64,000 bases of DNA from Flavobacteriales bacterium (GTDB lineage: Bacteria; Bacteroidota; Bacteroidia; Flavobacteriales_F; PHOS-HE28), in NCBI GenBank assembly GCA_016721005.1, contig JADKJM010000008.1, positions 251,510 through 315,509 on the forward strand, given 5' to 3'. The notes beneath the pieces are model-generated. The model made no database searches and was not told where the DNA came from. It saw only the letters and a list, made by a program, of their open reading frames with translations. Numbering within the stretch: position 1 is the first letter of the stretch; the number at the start of each line of letters is the position of its first letter. The position numbers were made by a program, and so were the translations under genes. Below are positions 1 through 9,366 of this stretch, piece by piece.

Positions 1-1
1 C

Positions 2-637
2 GGCGAAGTGCATTTGAAGATCGACCCGTGGTACGAAGGCATGCCGGAACCCACGGGCCACAGCTTGCGCGGCAAGGAGGAGCACGACCTACCCACCGGT
101 GGCAAATTGGTCTTCTACAATTGCATCGTTGGCGGTGTGATCGACAACAAGTTCATGCCGAGCATCCTCAAGGGTGTGATGGAGAAGATGGACCGCGGTC
201 CGCTCACAGGCTCACCTGCGCGCGACATTCGCGTGATCATCCACGACGGCAAGATGCACGCGGTGGACAGCAACGACATCAGCTTCAAGATAGCGGGACT
301 GCAAGCCTTCCGTGAAGCGTTCAACAACGCCGACCCGCAACTGATGGAACCGATCCAGGAACTGGAGGTGCGCGTGCCCACGGATCTCATGGGCGATGTG
401 ATGACCGATCTGCAAGGGCGTCGCAGTATCGTGATGGGCGTGGACAGCAGCGGCCGCTACCAGATCATCAAGGCCCTGACGCCGCTCGCCGAGTTGGATC
501 GATACAGCACCACGTTGCGCAGTCTTACCCAAGGACGCGGTACCTACACGGAGAAATTCCACGCGTACCAGCAGGTGCCGACGGATCTGCAACACAAGTT
601 GGTGAACAGTCATAAGGAGGAGGAAGTGGAAGCTTGA
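2..637 (+). CDS. fusA: Elongation factor G, C-terminal part (5' truncated by window edge)
   Basis: The frame is open from the window edge, so this is the last ~211 residues of a longer protein. It matches EF-G domains IV and V: the GKLVFYNCIVGGVID segment and the DGKMHAVDSNDISFKIAG segment are domain IV, and the LEPIQ-like MEPIQELEVRVP stretch starts domain V, ending in the TQGRGTYTEKFHAYQQVP motif of EF-Gs. EF-G is the cytosolic GTPase that moves tRNA and mRNA through the ribosome. The GTPase domain lies outside the window. Bacteroidota often carry two EF-G-type genes, and I cannot tell which one this is. A strong hairpin follows the stop. An apparent GTG start near base 8 is internal (GEVHLKI). 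Confidence 0.85.
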   Translation, partial: GEVHLKIDPWYEGMPEPTGHSLRGKEEHDLPTGGKLVFYNCIVGGVIDNKFMPSILKGVMEKMDRGPLTGSPARDIRVIIHDGKMHAVDSNDISFKIAGLQAFREAFNNADPQLMEPIQELEVRVPTDLMGDVMTDLQGRRSIVMGVDSSGRYQIIKALTPLAELDRYSTTLRSLTQGRGTYTEKFHAYQQVPTDLQHKLVNSHKEEEVEA

Positions 638-670
638 CCGATCAGAGGATCAGACGATCAGAAAATGAGA

Positions 671-700
671 ACGCGCCCTGCGGAGATCCGTGGGGCGCGT
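671..700 (+). terminator. Hairpin after the EF-G gene, likely intrinsic terminator
   Basis: An 8-bp perfect stem (acgcgccc with gggcgcgt) encloses a second cgga/tccg stem, 33 nt after the EF-G stop. No T-run follows, so rho-independent action is not certain. The hairpin lies upstream of the ATG chosen for the next gene, which argues against starting that gene further upstream. Confidence 0.5.
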
Positions 701-721
701 CGACCAAGTAAATTGCCCGAA

Positions 722-3346
722 ATGCGGAAAGCGATTCTTATTGCCATGTTCATGGTGACTCAGCCTGACATTGGTTCGTGTCAGTGGAGCATTCTCGATT
801 CCGGTACAGAGGAGTTCATCCTTTCGATCGCATCAACTCCGGGTGGCACTTTGCGGGCAATGGGCGCCGATATGCGAGAAAGCACGGATGGGGGAGATAC
901 GTGGGTGGCCTGGCAGCCCAGCTTCTTCGACCTCCCATTGGTCGGTGGTTATTGGCCGGCAATGCACTTCACATCAGAGTTGGAAGGGTTCATGGTGGGT
1001 GGCATGGACTTCAACAACCAGTTCGTGATCCTGCGAACGAACGATGGTGGCCAGTCCTGGATAACAAGCCATGCAGCGGCCTTCGGGGTTTGGCCTCAAT
1101 ACCACACACGGATCGAATTCCCAACGAGCAGCACTGGTTTCGTGTGCGGCACCAACGGCATCATGATGAAGTCCGTGGATAGCGGCAATTCATGGACGGT
1201 GCTCGGAACAGGAACGGCATCGAGCATTTACGGCATGCACTTCTGGAGTGCGAGCACGGGGATCATTGTAACCGCCACGGACATCCGGCGCACCGTGAAT
1301 GGAGGGAACAATTGGAGTGTGGTCGCCTCTGGAACGAACCTGGGCGGACTTGGTTGGTTGCCTTCTGGTGATATGTATGCCGCCGGCGACAATATGGTCT
1401 TGGTCAGCACGAACATGGGGACCAACTGGACGAGCCACCCCGCACCATTCTCTGACGTCGAGGATGTGGTCGCGCTTGATGCGGGAACCGTTATGGTATC
1501 CGCCCTTCAAGGCATCGCGGTATCCCATGATGCCGGGATCTGGTGGGAGTACTACCCACCACCTGCGTCAGGTGAGCTACATGACCTGCTTGTTTCCGGG
1601 GCGCAAACGGTCGTCGCCGTTGGTGAGGAAGGACGGATCATCCGAACAACCAATGGCGGTGGCACATCCGTTCCGATCCCGGCGTTCACGCACGCCGTGC
1701 AATATAGCTGTGGAGAAGCCGTGTTGGAACTCATCGCTGATTGTGATCCGGATCTTTCGCTCTCGTGGATGATCGATGGGTTGATCGTTTCTTCGGCGAA
1801 CGAACTTTCCATCACATACACCGCACCCAGCACATACGACCTCATTGCGTTGGTGGCGGACAATGGGAGCTTCAGCGATACGGCCACTTGGTCCGCGAAC
1901 ATCAATGTGGACCAACTGGTAACAGTCGATGCTGGTCCCGATGTCGCTCAGTGTTTTGGGTCCGTGGCCCAATTGAACGCCACTGGAGCGTTGAACTATA
2001 CCTGGTCGCCAACCACAGCACTCTCGGGGTCCACCAGCGCGAATCCTACGACCAGCGCGACGGTGAACACGACGTACATCGTGACCGGCACAAGCGGGTT
2101 ATGCGTGGATGCCGATACCGTGAACGTGATCGTTGCGCCAAGCATACCGCTTGATCCTTGGAGTACCATTTTCTATTCCACCGCCGCCGCCGATCGGTTC
2201 ATCATCATGGATTGGACGGATGACTACAACGGATATGTAGTGTGCTCACAGAACATGCGCGTGACGCATGATGGGGGTGCGACCTGGGCCACGTATCCCT
2301 CCCCGTACCCAATGGGAAACGGATTTAATTTGACCTATGTCGATCTTGAGATGGTGGATGACTCGGTAGGCTACTTCACGAACAATTCTGTTCTGAAGAC
2401 TGTGAATGGGGGACAGACATGGACTACCATAAGCAACTATACCACAATGGGTGATGAATTCCTGAGTGTTGACTTCCTGAACCGGGACACTGGGTTCGTG
2501 ATGGGAAATTACATCGCTGGAGTAGGCGACCGTGGAATATACCGTACCGTGAATGGAGCTGCTAATTGGGAATTGATCCGGCAGGATAATGGGCTTCGTC
2601 TATATGACATGGTCGCCGTGAATTGGGATACGATCATTGCCGTCGGTGGATTGGGGACGAGCGCACCAAGGGTCCTCCATACCCACGATGGCGGCGCCTT
2701 ATGGCAGGATACCTTGATCGCTTCAGCAGTGTATTCTTTGTACGAGATAACCGTTTCGCCGGAGGGTGTTATCACATCGACGGGAGTTGACGATGAACTG
2801 CGATCTTGGGATGGGGGAACCACATGGGAGCGGAGACCACGAGTTGCCGGAGCGCGCAGCAATCTCTCATGGCAAAGCGCGGATACGGCGTTCTGTTCCG
2901 GGGGCAGTGAATTATACAAATCCGTTAATGGTGGCGACTGCTATGAGCAAGTAGCGATGTTAATGCCTCAATCGATCCTGGATGTATCCTCAAGTGAACC
3001 CGGACGGACCCATGTGGCGAGCAAGGTGGGTCTGAACAATGGTGCGCTGATTCGGAGCACTAATGATATTCCCCTGCGCCAGAGTGCACCACGAGCAGTG
3101 GCGAACGAGGTCCTCCGGGCTTGGCCCAATCCGGCCATGGAAAGAGCTACGATACTCCTTCCATCAACATGGGCTTCAGCATCCGTTCTGGTCGTCGACG
3201 CAGTGGGCCGTTCGGTCCTGGAGACACAAGTCTTCCCGGTTGTTGGTGCAGCGGAGCTGATCCTCTCCGAGGTTCCTGCAGGTAGCTACACCATCATTGC
3301 CGCGTCTAATGGTTCGCGCCTCACGACGCCGCTTATTATCCGTTGA
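722..3346 (+). CDS. Secreted Ycf48/BNR-type propeller protein with T9SS sorting domain
   Basis: 874 residues. I chose the ATG that begins MRKAILIAMFMVTQ, which gives a signal peptide ending near SCQ; an upstream ATG at 665 would run through a terminator hairpin. Repeated units such as TNDGGQSW, SVDSGNSW, TVNGGNNW and TVNGGQTW are BNR/Ycf48-like propeller blades, on both sides of a PKD-like segment (DAGPDVAQCFGS ... VTGTSGLCVDADTVNV, about residues 415-480). The C-terminus (VLRAWPNPAMERATILLP ... PAGSYTIIA) is a T9SS type A sorting domain, so export through the type IX system to the cell surface or medium is expected. The ligand is unknown. The stop is 4 nt before the next start, so the two genes probably form one transcription unit. 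Confidence 0.85.
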   Translation: MRKAILIAMFMVTQPDIGSCQWSILDSGTEEFILSIASTPGGTLRAMGADMRESTDGGDTWVAWQPSFFDLPLVGGYWPAMHFTSELEGFMVGGMDFNNQFVILRTNDGGQSWITSHAAAFGVWPQYHTRIEFPTSSTGFVCGTNGIMMKSVDSGNSWTVLGTGTASSIYGMHFWSASTGIIVTATDIRRTVNGGNNWSVVASGTNLGGLGWLPSGDMYAAGDNMVLVSTNMGTNWTSHPAPFSDVEDVVALDAGTVMVSALQGIAVSHDAGIWWEYYPPPASGELHDLLVSGAQTVVAVGEEGRIIRTTNGGGTSVPIPAFTHAVQYSCGEAVLELIADCDPDLSLSWMIDGLIVSSANELSITYTAPSTYDLIALVADNGSFSDTATWSANINVDQLVTVDAGPDVAQCFGSVAQLNATGALNYTWSPTTALSGSTSANPTTSATVNTTYIVTGTSGLCVDADTVNVIVAPSIPLDPWSTIFYSTAAADRFIIMDWTDDYNGYVVCSQNMRVTHDGGATWATYPSPYPMGNGFNLTYVDLEMVDDSVGYFTNNSVLKTVNGGQTWTTISNYTTMGDEFLSVDFLNRDTGFVMGNYIAGVGDRGIYRTVNGAANWELIRQDNGLRLYDMVAVNWDTIIAVGGLGTSAPRVLHTHDGGALWQDTLIASAVYSLYEITVSPEGVITSTGVDDELRSWDGGTTWERRPRVAGARSNLSWQSADTAFCSGGSELYKSVNGGDCYEQVAMLMPQSILDVSSSEPGRTHVASKVGLNNGALIRSTNDIPLRQSAPRAVANEVLRAWPNPAMERATILLPSTWASASVLVVDAVGRSVLETQVFPVVGAAELILSEVPAGSYTIIAASNGSRLTTPLIIR

Positions 3347-3350
3347 AGTC

Positions 3351-5807
3351 ATGATCACTCGTCTGCTTCATCTCGGATCCGCTTCAGTAGTTGCGCTCAT
3401 CACTCAAGCGCAGTTCGGCCCGCCGAATTTCATCGTTGGGAACAGGATCGATGACCCGCAAGAAGTTCACGCAGCCGACTTCAATGGCGATGGCGTGATG
3501 GATCTGCTCTGCCTTTCGCGGTTCGACATTTTCGGACACCAGCATCGCGTTAGCTGGTATGCCGGGGAAGGGAACGGGACCTTCAGCTATCAGCACCCGA
3601 TCGCAGGTCCTGCGTCACCGGCTCTCACAGGAGCCGTGGCGGATATCGATGAGGACGGGGATATGGATGTGATGGTAGGATACGGTTCGGATAATAGTTT
3701 CGGTTGGTTTGCCAACGATGGATCCGGAACCTTCGGACCCTTCCAACTCGTCCACATAGCAAGCGATGATCCTACTGTGCTGTATCTCGTGGATCTGAAC
3801 AACGATGCGCACTTGGATCTCCTCGTGCACTTGACCAGTGGGACCACCGATGATGTTTTCTGGAAGGCCGGTAATGGCGATGGAACCTTTCAGAACTCGA
3901 TGAATATGTGGAACAGTTCCATATACACCATCAATACGATCCCGGTCGATCTGGATGGCGATAATGACCTGGATTTGCTCTGGACCGTGACCGGTGGGAT
4001 CCGGAAACGGGTGAACAACGGCGATGGGACCTTCGCCGCGTCGCAGGATATCCTTCTCGTGGCGAATGTGAGTGGTTCCTGCGCCGCTGATCTGGATGGC
4101 GACAGCGATGTGGACATCGCCTTGCTCATCAGTGGTACATCGATCCTGTTGCTGCGCAACAATGGCGACGGCACATTTGCCTTGGCCACCACGCTCGCCT
4201 CGGGCCTGAGTGCAGTAACAGCTATGTACGCCTCGGACGCCGACGGAGATGGAGATGCAGATCTCTTCACCGCACACAACAATAAGGAGGTGGCGATCAC
4301 CCGATCGCTTGGCAATGGGTCGTTTGCTGCGCGTTCGGTCATTGGTGCGCGCTATGCCCCCCCTTCAGACCTCCGCCTTGCTGACGTGGACGGAGATGGC
4401 GACCTGGATCTCATGGCCACATTTCAAGCAGATGATCGCATGGGCTATTTCTCGAATACCGGAAATGGTTCATTCGAACAGGATCCGATCCTCGTACAAG
4501 AACACTTACGTGGCATCGGCCGGATCCAATGTGTTGATCTCGACCAGGACGGTGTCAACGACTTGGTCGTTCCGAGCACCTGGTGGGATCAGATTAGCTG
4601 GTTCAGGAACGATGGAACGCCCAACTTCGCGCCGGTCCGGGATGTCAGGAGAGGAGTGGTGAACCCAAGCGATCTGCTGAGTTTGGATGTCGATGGCGAC
4701 GGCGACAATGACTTGATCGTAGCGAGTTCCACGGCGGACACAGTTATGAGATTGTCCTGCACCGGACCCGGCAGTTTCGCCCCTCCGCAATTCATCGGCG
4801 GTCCAGTGGATGCGCCTATGGATCTCAATTGGTGCAACATCGACAACGATGGCCACGCTGATATACTGATGAGCGCCGCCAGTGGTTCCAGTCAGGTCAT
4901 GCGGTGGTATCGCGGTCTTGGCGGCGGCAGCTTCCAAGCGAGCACCATAAATGGATATGATTACACGCTCCGCCAACCGCAGGCGGCCGATCTGGACAAC
5001 GACGGTGATCAGGACGTCATGCGAATAGGTAGTTCACCTGCTTTGGGTTGGCACGTGAATTCCGGGAACAACACGTTCGCGCAACAGCCGGAGGTCATTG
5101 TGGCCAATAGTTTCGCGGTTCGCACTTTTCGATTGGATGACGTCGACGGTGATGGCGACATCGACATCGTAGCCGGGATCCTCCAGAACGGACTGGACCA
5201 CATCATTTGGATGCCGAACGAAGGCGGTGGTCTCTTCTTCACATGGAATACCCTTGCGTACGACATGCCCACCACCTCCGTCATGCGCTTGTTCGACTAC
5301 GATCTCGATGGGGACAAGGACATCTTCGTCGGCGCCAATTCGCCCGAAACGGTGTACTTCCTCCGGTCCAATGGTGACGGAACTTTTGAGGACACCCTCA
5401 CCATCGCTGGGGATATCTTCCAGATCATCACGGACCTTACGCTCGCCGATCTGGATGGGGACAACAAACCCGATCTTGCCGTAGCCGGTAGTGACGACGG
5501 CAGCGTGGCGTGGTTCAAGAATGAGAATGATCTACCTGTGGAAGTCCAATACGCCAACGAAAGAGGCTCCTGTTTCACAGTGATCACTAATCCAGTGGTA
5601 AACCGGTTGAGGCTCCGTTTGTGCAATGCTTTTGTGGACGCATCAGTCGAGATCATTGACCTACAAGGTCGATCCATCAAAACAGTGCCTGCGGTCACTA
5701 CCGAGAATCTATTAATTGACGTGGCAGACCTTGTTCCAGGGTCTTACATGATCCGACTTTGGACCCACGGCTACACTCAGGTAAGGAAGATCTGTGTTCA
5801 GCGTTGA
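3351..5807 (+). CDS. Secreted FG-GAP/VCBS-repeat protein with T9SS sorting domain
   Basis: 818 residues starting MITRLLHLGSASVVALITQAQ, a signal peptide. At least ten FG-GAP/VCBS units follow, recognisable by calcium-loop motifs such as DFNGDGVMDLL, DIDEDGDMDVM, DLDGDNDLDLL, DVDGDGDLDLM and DLDNDGDQDVM. Together they predict an integrin-alpha-like beta-propeller that binds Ca2+. The tail (VEIIDLQGRSIKTV ... PGSYMIRLWTHGYTQVRKICVQR) is a T9SS type A sorting domain. It is probably co-transcribed with the preceding propeller gene. No catalytic domain is visible, so an adhesin or surface-binding role is the most that can be inferred. Confidence 0.87.
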   Translation: MITRLLHLGSASVVALITQAQFGPPNFIVGNRIDDPQEVHAADFNGDGVMDLLCLSRFDIFGHQHRVSWYAGEGNGTFSYQHPIAGPASPALTGAVADIDEDGDMDVMVGYGSDNSFGWFANDGSGTFGPFQLVHIASDDPTVLYLVDLNNDAHLDLLVHLTSGTTDDVFWKAGNGDGTFQNSMNMWNSSIYTINTIPVDLDGDNDLDLLWTVTGGIRKRVNNGDGTFAASQDILLVANVSGSCAADLDGDSDVDIALLISGTSILLLRNNGDGTFALATTLASGLSAVTAMYASDADGDGDADLFTAHNNKEVAITRSLGNGSFAARSVIGARYAPPSDLRLADVDGDGDLDLMATFQADDRMGYFSNTGNGSFEQDPILVQEHLRGIGRIQCVDLDQDGVNDLVVPSTWWDQISWFRNDGTPNFAPVRDVRRGVVNPSDLLSLDVDGDGDNDLIVASSTADTVMRLSCTGPGSFAPPQFIGGPVDAPMDLNWCNIDNDGHADILMSAASGSSQVMRWYRGLGGGSFQASTINGYDYTLRQPQAADLDNDGDQDVMRIGSSPALGWHVNSGNNTFAQQPEVIVANSFAVRTFRLDDVDGDGDIDIVAGILQNGLDHIIWMPNEGGGLFFTWNTLAYDMPTTSVMRLFDYDLDGDKDIFVGANSPETVYFLRSNGDGTFEDTLTIAGDIFQIITDLTLADLDGDNKPDLAVAGSDDGSVAWFKNENDLPVEVQYANERGSCFTVITNPVVNRLRLRLCNAFVDASVEIIDLQGRSIKTVPAVTTENLLIDVADLVPGSYMIRLWTHGYTQVRKICVQR

Positions 5808-5977
5808 GGCGACAGCCCATTTTCTATCGAACAGTTCTCGGTCCATCCTCAAATCCTTGGACGGACACATCTCCAGGTTCCGATGTGGATCTGTACTCCG
5901 CGCTTCACCATCCATCCCTTGACGCAGCCTTGATTATAACGAGCGCCTTTCCGATCAGCCCCCGACCTTCGCGCCCC

Positions 5978-8425
5978 ATGCGCGCGCTTGTCTTCGCAGG
6001 ACTACTCCTTCCTCTTACCGACTTCGCCCAGGACGACAAACTCCTGTGCAAGAACCTCACGGCCGTGCGTACCGAGGAGCGCATCGTGGTGGATGGCGTA
6101 TTGGATGAGGCGATCTGGGCCACCGCACCCATCGGTGATGAGTTCGTGCAGAACGAACCGCGCCCGAACGAGCCTGCCACTTTCCGCAGCACGGTGCGCG
6201 TGGTGTATGATGATGTGGCGATCCATGTCGGCGCGATCCTCTACGACCCTCATCCGGATAGTGTGATGCAGCGCTTGACCGGTCGCGATAACATCGGCAT
6301 CACGGATTGGTTCGGGATCACCTTGGATCCGTACCAGAGCGGACGTAATGGGTTCGAGTTCATCGTCACCACGGCCGGTGTGCAGTTCGACGCCATCGTA
6401 GCGAATGAAGAAGAGGATGGGAACTGGAACGCAGTATGGCGCAGCGCTGCAACGATGACCGCTGAAGGATGGGTGGCCGAGATGAGTATCCCCTACTCCG
6501 CTTTCCGCTTTCCGAAGAACGAGGAGCACGTGTGGAGCGTGCAGTTCCTTCGTCTCGTTGGCCGCACGCGCGAAAAGACGTTCTGGAATCCGATCGATCC
6601 GTTGAAAGAAGGATGGTTGAGGCAATGTGGAGTGCTCACGGGGATCACCGATGTGAAGGCCCCGCTGCGCTTGATGCTCTACCCGTATGTGTCGGGGTAT
6701 GCGCAACACTTTCCGCAGAACGACCCCGCAGTGAATGATTGGAGCAGCACCTTCAACGGCGGCATGGATGTGAAAGTGGGACTGAACGACGCCTACACGC
6801 TGGACATGACGTTGATCCCCGACTTCGGGCAAGTGGTGAGCGACAACGTGGTGCTCAATCTCTCTCCGTTCGAAGTACAGTACAATGAGAACCGGCAGTT
6901 CTTCACCGAAGGCACGGAGCTGTTCCAACGCGGCGGCATCTTCTACAGTAGACGGATCGGCGGCGCGCCGCTCTTGCGCGGCGCGCTGTACGACGCGCTC
7001 GGCGATGGCGAGACCGTGACGAAGGATCCCGGCGTGAGCAAGCTCATCAATGCCACCAAGGTGAGTGGACGCGGAGCAAATGGTCTAGGCTTCGGGGTGC
7101 TGAACGCGATCACGCGCGACACATACGGCACCATCACGGATAGTTTGGGGAATACGCGCGAAGTGCTCACCGATCCGCTCACGAACTACAACGTCTTCGT
7201 GGCCGATCAACAATTGCCGAACAACGGCTACGTGAGCGTGATCAACACCAACGTGACGCGCGATGGTGGCGTGTACGATGCGAACTGCATGGCCTTGGAC
7301 TTTCTGTTGAACAACAAAGCGCGCACGATCCAAGGCGGTGGCGATCTGCGCATCTCGCAGAAGTTCGGTGAGGGCCAAGCCACGGATCCCGGGTACTCCT
7401 ACACGGCAGGTCTTGCGAAGACCGGTGGCGCGTGGACCTATAACGCGGAATACAACGAAGTCTCGCCGGACTTCGACCCGAACGATCTCGGCTTCTGGTT
7501 GTACACCAACTACCGCGGCGTGGAGACCAACCTCAACTACACCAAGTACAAGCCGAAGGCGCCGTGGCAGCGGTGGGGCGTGGGATTGCAAAGCGAATAC
7601 CTGCGCGTGGTCCTGCCCGATCACTTCTTCAATTTCGCGGTGGAGTTGAACACGTTCCGGGTACTGAAAGGGTTCAACGCCTTCGGCGGAAGCGTGCGCG
7701 CCGAACCGGTGGTTACCTATGACCCCTTCGAGGCGCGTGTTCCCGGTCGGTTGTATGAATTCCCTACCAACATCCAGTACACCGCCTGGATCAGCAGCAA
7801 CTACAACAAACCGTTCGCGCTGGACGTGAACGGAAGCTATCGGACGTTCAACGACCGCGACCGCAAGACCATGGCCCTGAGTTTCGAGCCACGATTCCGC
7901 CCAAGCGACAAGGTCTTCTTCATCGTTCCGATGGAGCACATGTTCCAGAATGAGGACGTGGGCTGGGTGGCGTTCTACAACGACGACATCATCCTCGGGC
8001 GACGAGATCTCCGGACCACCTCGATCGGTTTGCAAGGCAGCTATGCGTTCACCAGGAAGATCTCCCTCTCTACGCGCGTGCGCCACTATTGGAGTCGTGC
8101 GCATTACGTGGATTACCACGTGCTCCTGCCGGATGGCAAACTCGCGGAGACCGACTACGATGGGTTGAATGACGACGGTGGTTCGATCCATGACGTGGAC
8201 TTCGATGCGTTCACCGTGGATCTCTGGTTGCGTTGGAACTTCGCACCCGGAAGCGAACTCACCCTGGGATGGAAGGACAACATCTTCACCCGCGAGAACG
8301 TGGTGGCGCAGAACTACTTCAGCAACCTGAATGACACATGGAGAGCACCCGGCATCAACAGCTTTTCATTGAAGGTGCTCTACTTCATCGATGCCGCACG
8401 GCTCGTCAGAAAGCCTTCAACGTGA
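5978..8425 (+). CDS. DUF5916 family protein (CBM9-like N-terminus, outer-membrane-type C-terminus)
   Basis: 815 residues. The start was taken at MRALVFAGLLLPLTDFAQ, which gives a signal peptide; the frame is open further upstream but that stretch has no sensible leader. After the signal peptide comes a family 9 carbohydrate-binding-like module (VDGVLDEAIWATAP ... FRSTVRVVYDDVAIHVGAILYD, about residues 30-190). A long region follows, rich in alternating aromatic beta strands and typical of DUF5916. The family is common in Bacteroidota and is thought to sit in the outer membrane; its substrate is unknown. The stop overlaps the next start (TGATG), so the hydrolase downstream is translationally coupled and may act on the same material. 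Confidence 0.82.
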   Translation: MRALVFAGLLLPLTDFAQDDKLLCKNLTAVRTEERIVVDGVLDEAIWATAPIGDEFVQNEPRPNEPATFRSTVRVVYDDVAIHVGAILYDPHPDSVMQRLTGRDNIGITDWFGITLDPYQSGRNGFEFIVTTAGVQFDAIVANEEEDGNWNAVWRSAATMTAEGWVAEMSIPYSAFRFPKNEEHVWSVQFLRLVGRTREKTFWNPIDPLKEGWLRQCGVLTGITDVKAPLRLMLYPYVSGYAQHFPQNDPAVNDWSSTFNGGMDVKVGLNDAYTLDMTLIPDFGQVVSDNVVLNLSPFEVQYNENRQFFTEGTELFQRGGIFYSRRIGGAPLLRGALYDALGDGETVTKDPGVSKLINATKVSGRGANGLGFGVLNAITRDTYGTITDSLGNTREVLTDPLTNYNVFVADQQLPNNGYVSVINTNVTRDGGVYDANCMALDFLLNNKARTIQGGGDLRISQKFGEGQATDPGYSYTAGLAKTGGAWTYNAEYNEVSPDFDPNDLGFWLYTNYRGVETNLNYTKYKPKAPWQRWGVGLQSEYLRVVLPDHFFNFAVELNTFRVLKGFNAFGGSVRAEPVVTYDPFEARVPGRLYEFPTNIQYTAWISSNYNKPFALDVNGSYRTFNDRDRKTMALSFEPRFRPSDKVFFIVPMEHMFQNEDVGWVAFYNDDIILGRRDLRTTSIGLQGSYAFTRKISLSTRVRHYWSRAHYVDYHVLLPDGKLAETDYDGLNDDGGSIHDVDFDAFTVDLWLRWNFAPGSELTLGWKDNIFTRENVVAQNYFSNLNDTWRAPGINSFSLKVLYFIDAARLVRKPST

Positions 8426-9366
8426 TGCGCTCGCTCTTCGGCCTCATCGCCTTGCTGGTTCTCCTCGGTTCCTGCAACCTCGCGCGCATGCATGGTCGGG
8501 CCTGTGACAAGCGGTTGTTGCGAACGGGCTATGCCGAGCATGAGGTGACCGACGAAGGTGGTCCGCACTTCTCCTGGACCCGCGATACCGGCAAGGAGAA
8601 ACTGCTGTTACTGCACGGCTATACGGGCACCGGTGCCTTGCAATGGAGCAGGACCGTGAAGCTGTTGAATGACGGTTACGACTGCATCGTACCCGACCTC
8701 CTCAGCCACGGACGCAGCGCGAAGTGGGATACCACGCATGTGGGTCGAAGCATCGATGACCAAGTGGCGCATGTGGTGTTGATCCTCGACAGCCTTGGGG
8801 TCACGCAACCGATCGCGGTGGTGGGAAACAGCTACGGCGGTGGTGTGGCCGCGCGATTGGCGGAGTTGCATCCGGACCGCATCAAGCGGTTGGTGATCTA
8901 CGATGGACTCGTGAGCGATTACTCCAAAGCACTCGCGGACAGCATCGCGATCGCGCATGGCGCGGAAGGCATGCTCGCCGTGATGCGCACGCCTACGCCG
9001 CAGGATCTCCGGTTCGGGATCAAGCTCGCACTCTACAAGGATCCGATCCTTCCGGGCTTCATCCTGAACCAGATCTACCGCGAATTCGCCGAACCATACC
9101 GACCGGCACAGATCACCTTGATCACCGATCTGATGGCGCACGAGGACGCGTTCGTTACCAAGCGATATCACTGGCACATGCCTGTCTACCTGATCTGGGG
9201 CGAACGCGATGAGTTGATCCCGAACGCGACAGGTCGCGCGGTCCTCGCGCGGAATGGGATCCCGGAGGATCATTGGATCGTGATCCCACGCACCGGCCAT
9301 GTGGCCAACATCGAGCGGCCGAAGGAATTCGTGCGCGTGTTGAAGGAGATCCTGTCCAAGCCCTAG
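8425..9366 (+). CDS. Alpha/beta hydrolase, predicted lipoprotein
   Basis: 313 residues. The ATG overlaps the upstream stop in the TGATG arrangement. The N-terminus MRSLFGLIALLVLLGSC looks like a lipoprotein signal with LGSC as lipobox, so membrane anchoring is likely. The alpha/beta-hydrolase fold is clear: oxyanion region LLLHGYTGTG, nucleophile elbow GNSYGG (Ser), acid in GERDELIP (Asp) and base in GHVANIE (His). This is a complete triad. The closest general match is the hydrolases that split C-C or ester bonds; the substrate is not evident. It converges on the M1 peptidase gene, and the two stops overlap in the tetranucleotide CTAG. Confidence 0.85.
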   Translation: MRSLFGLIALLVLLGSCNLARMHGRACDKRLLRTGYAEHEVTDEGGPHFSWTRDTGKEKLLLLHGYTGTGALQWSRTVKLLNDGYDCIVPDLLSHGRSAKWDTTHVGRSIDDQVAHVVLILDSLGVTQPIAVVGNSYGGGVAARLAELHPDRIKRLVIYDGLVSDYSKALADSIAIAHGAEGMLAVMRTPTPQDLRFGIKLALYKDPILPGFILNQIYREFAEPYRPAQITLITDLMAHEDAFVTKRYHWHMPVYLIWGERDELIPNATGRAVLARNGIPEDHWIVIPRTGHVANIERPKEFVRVLKEILSKP

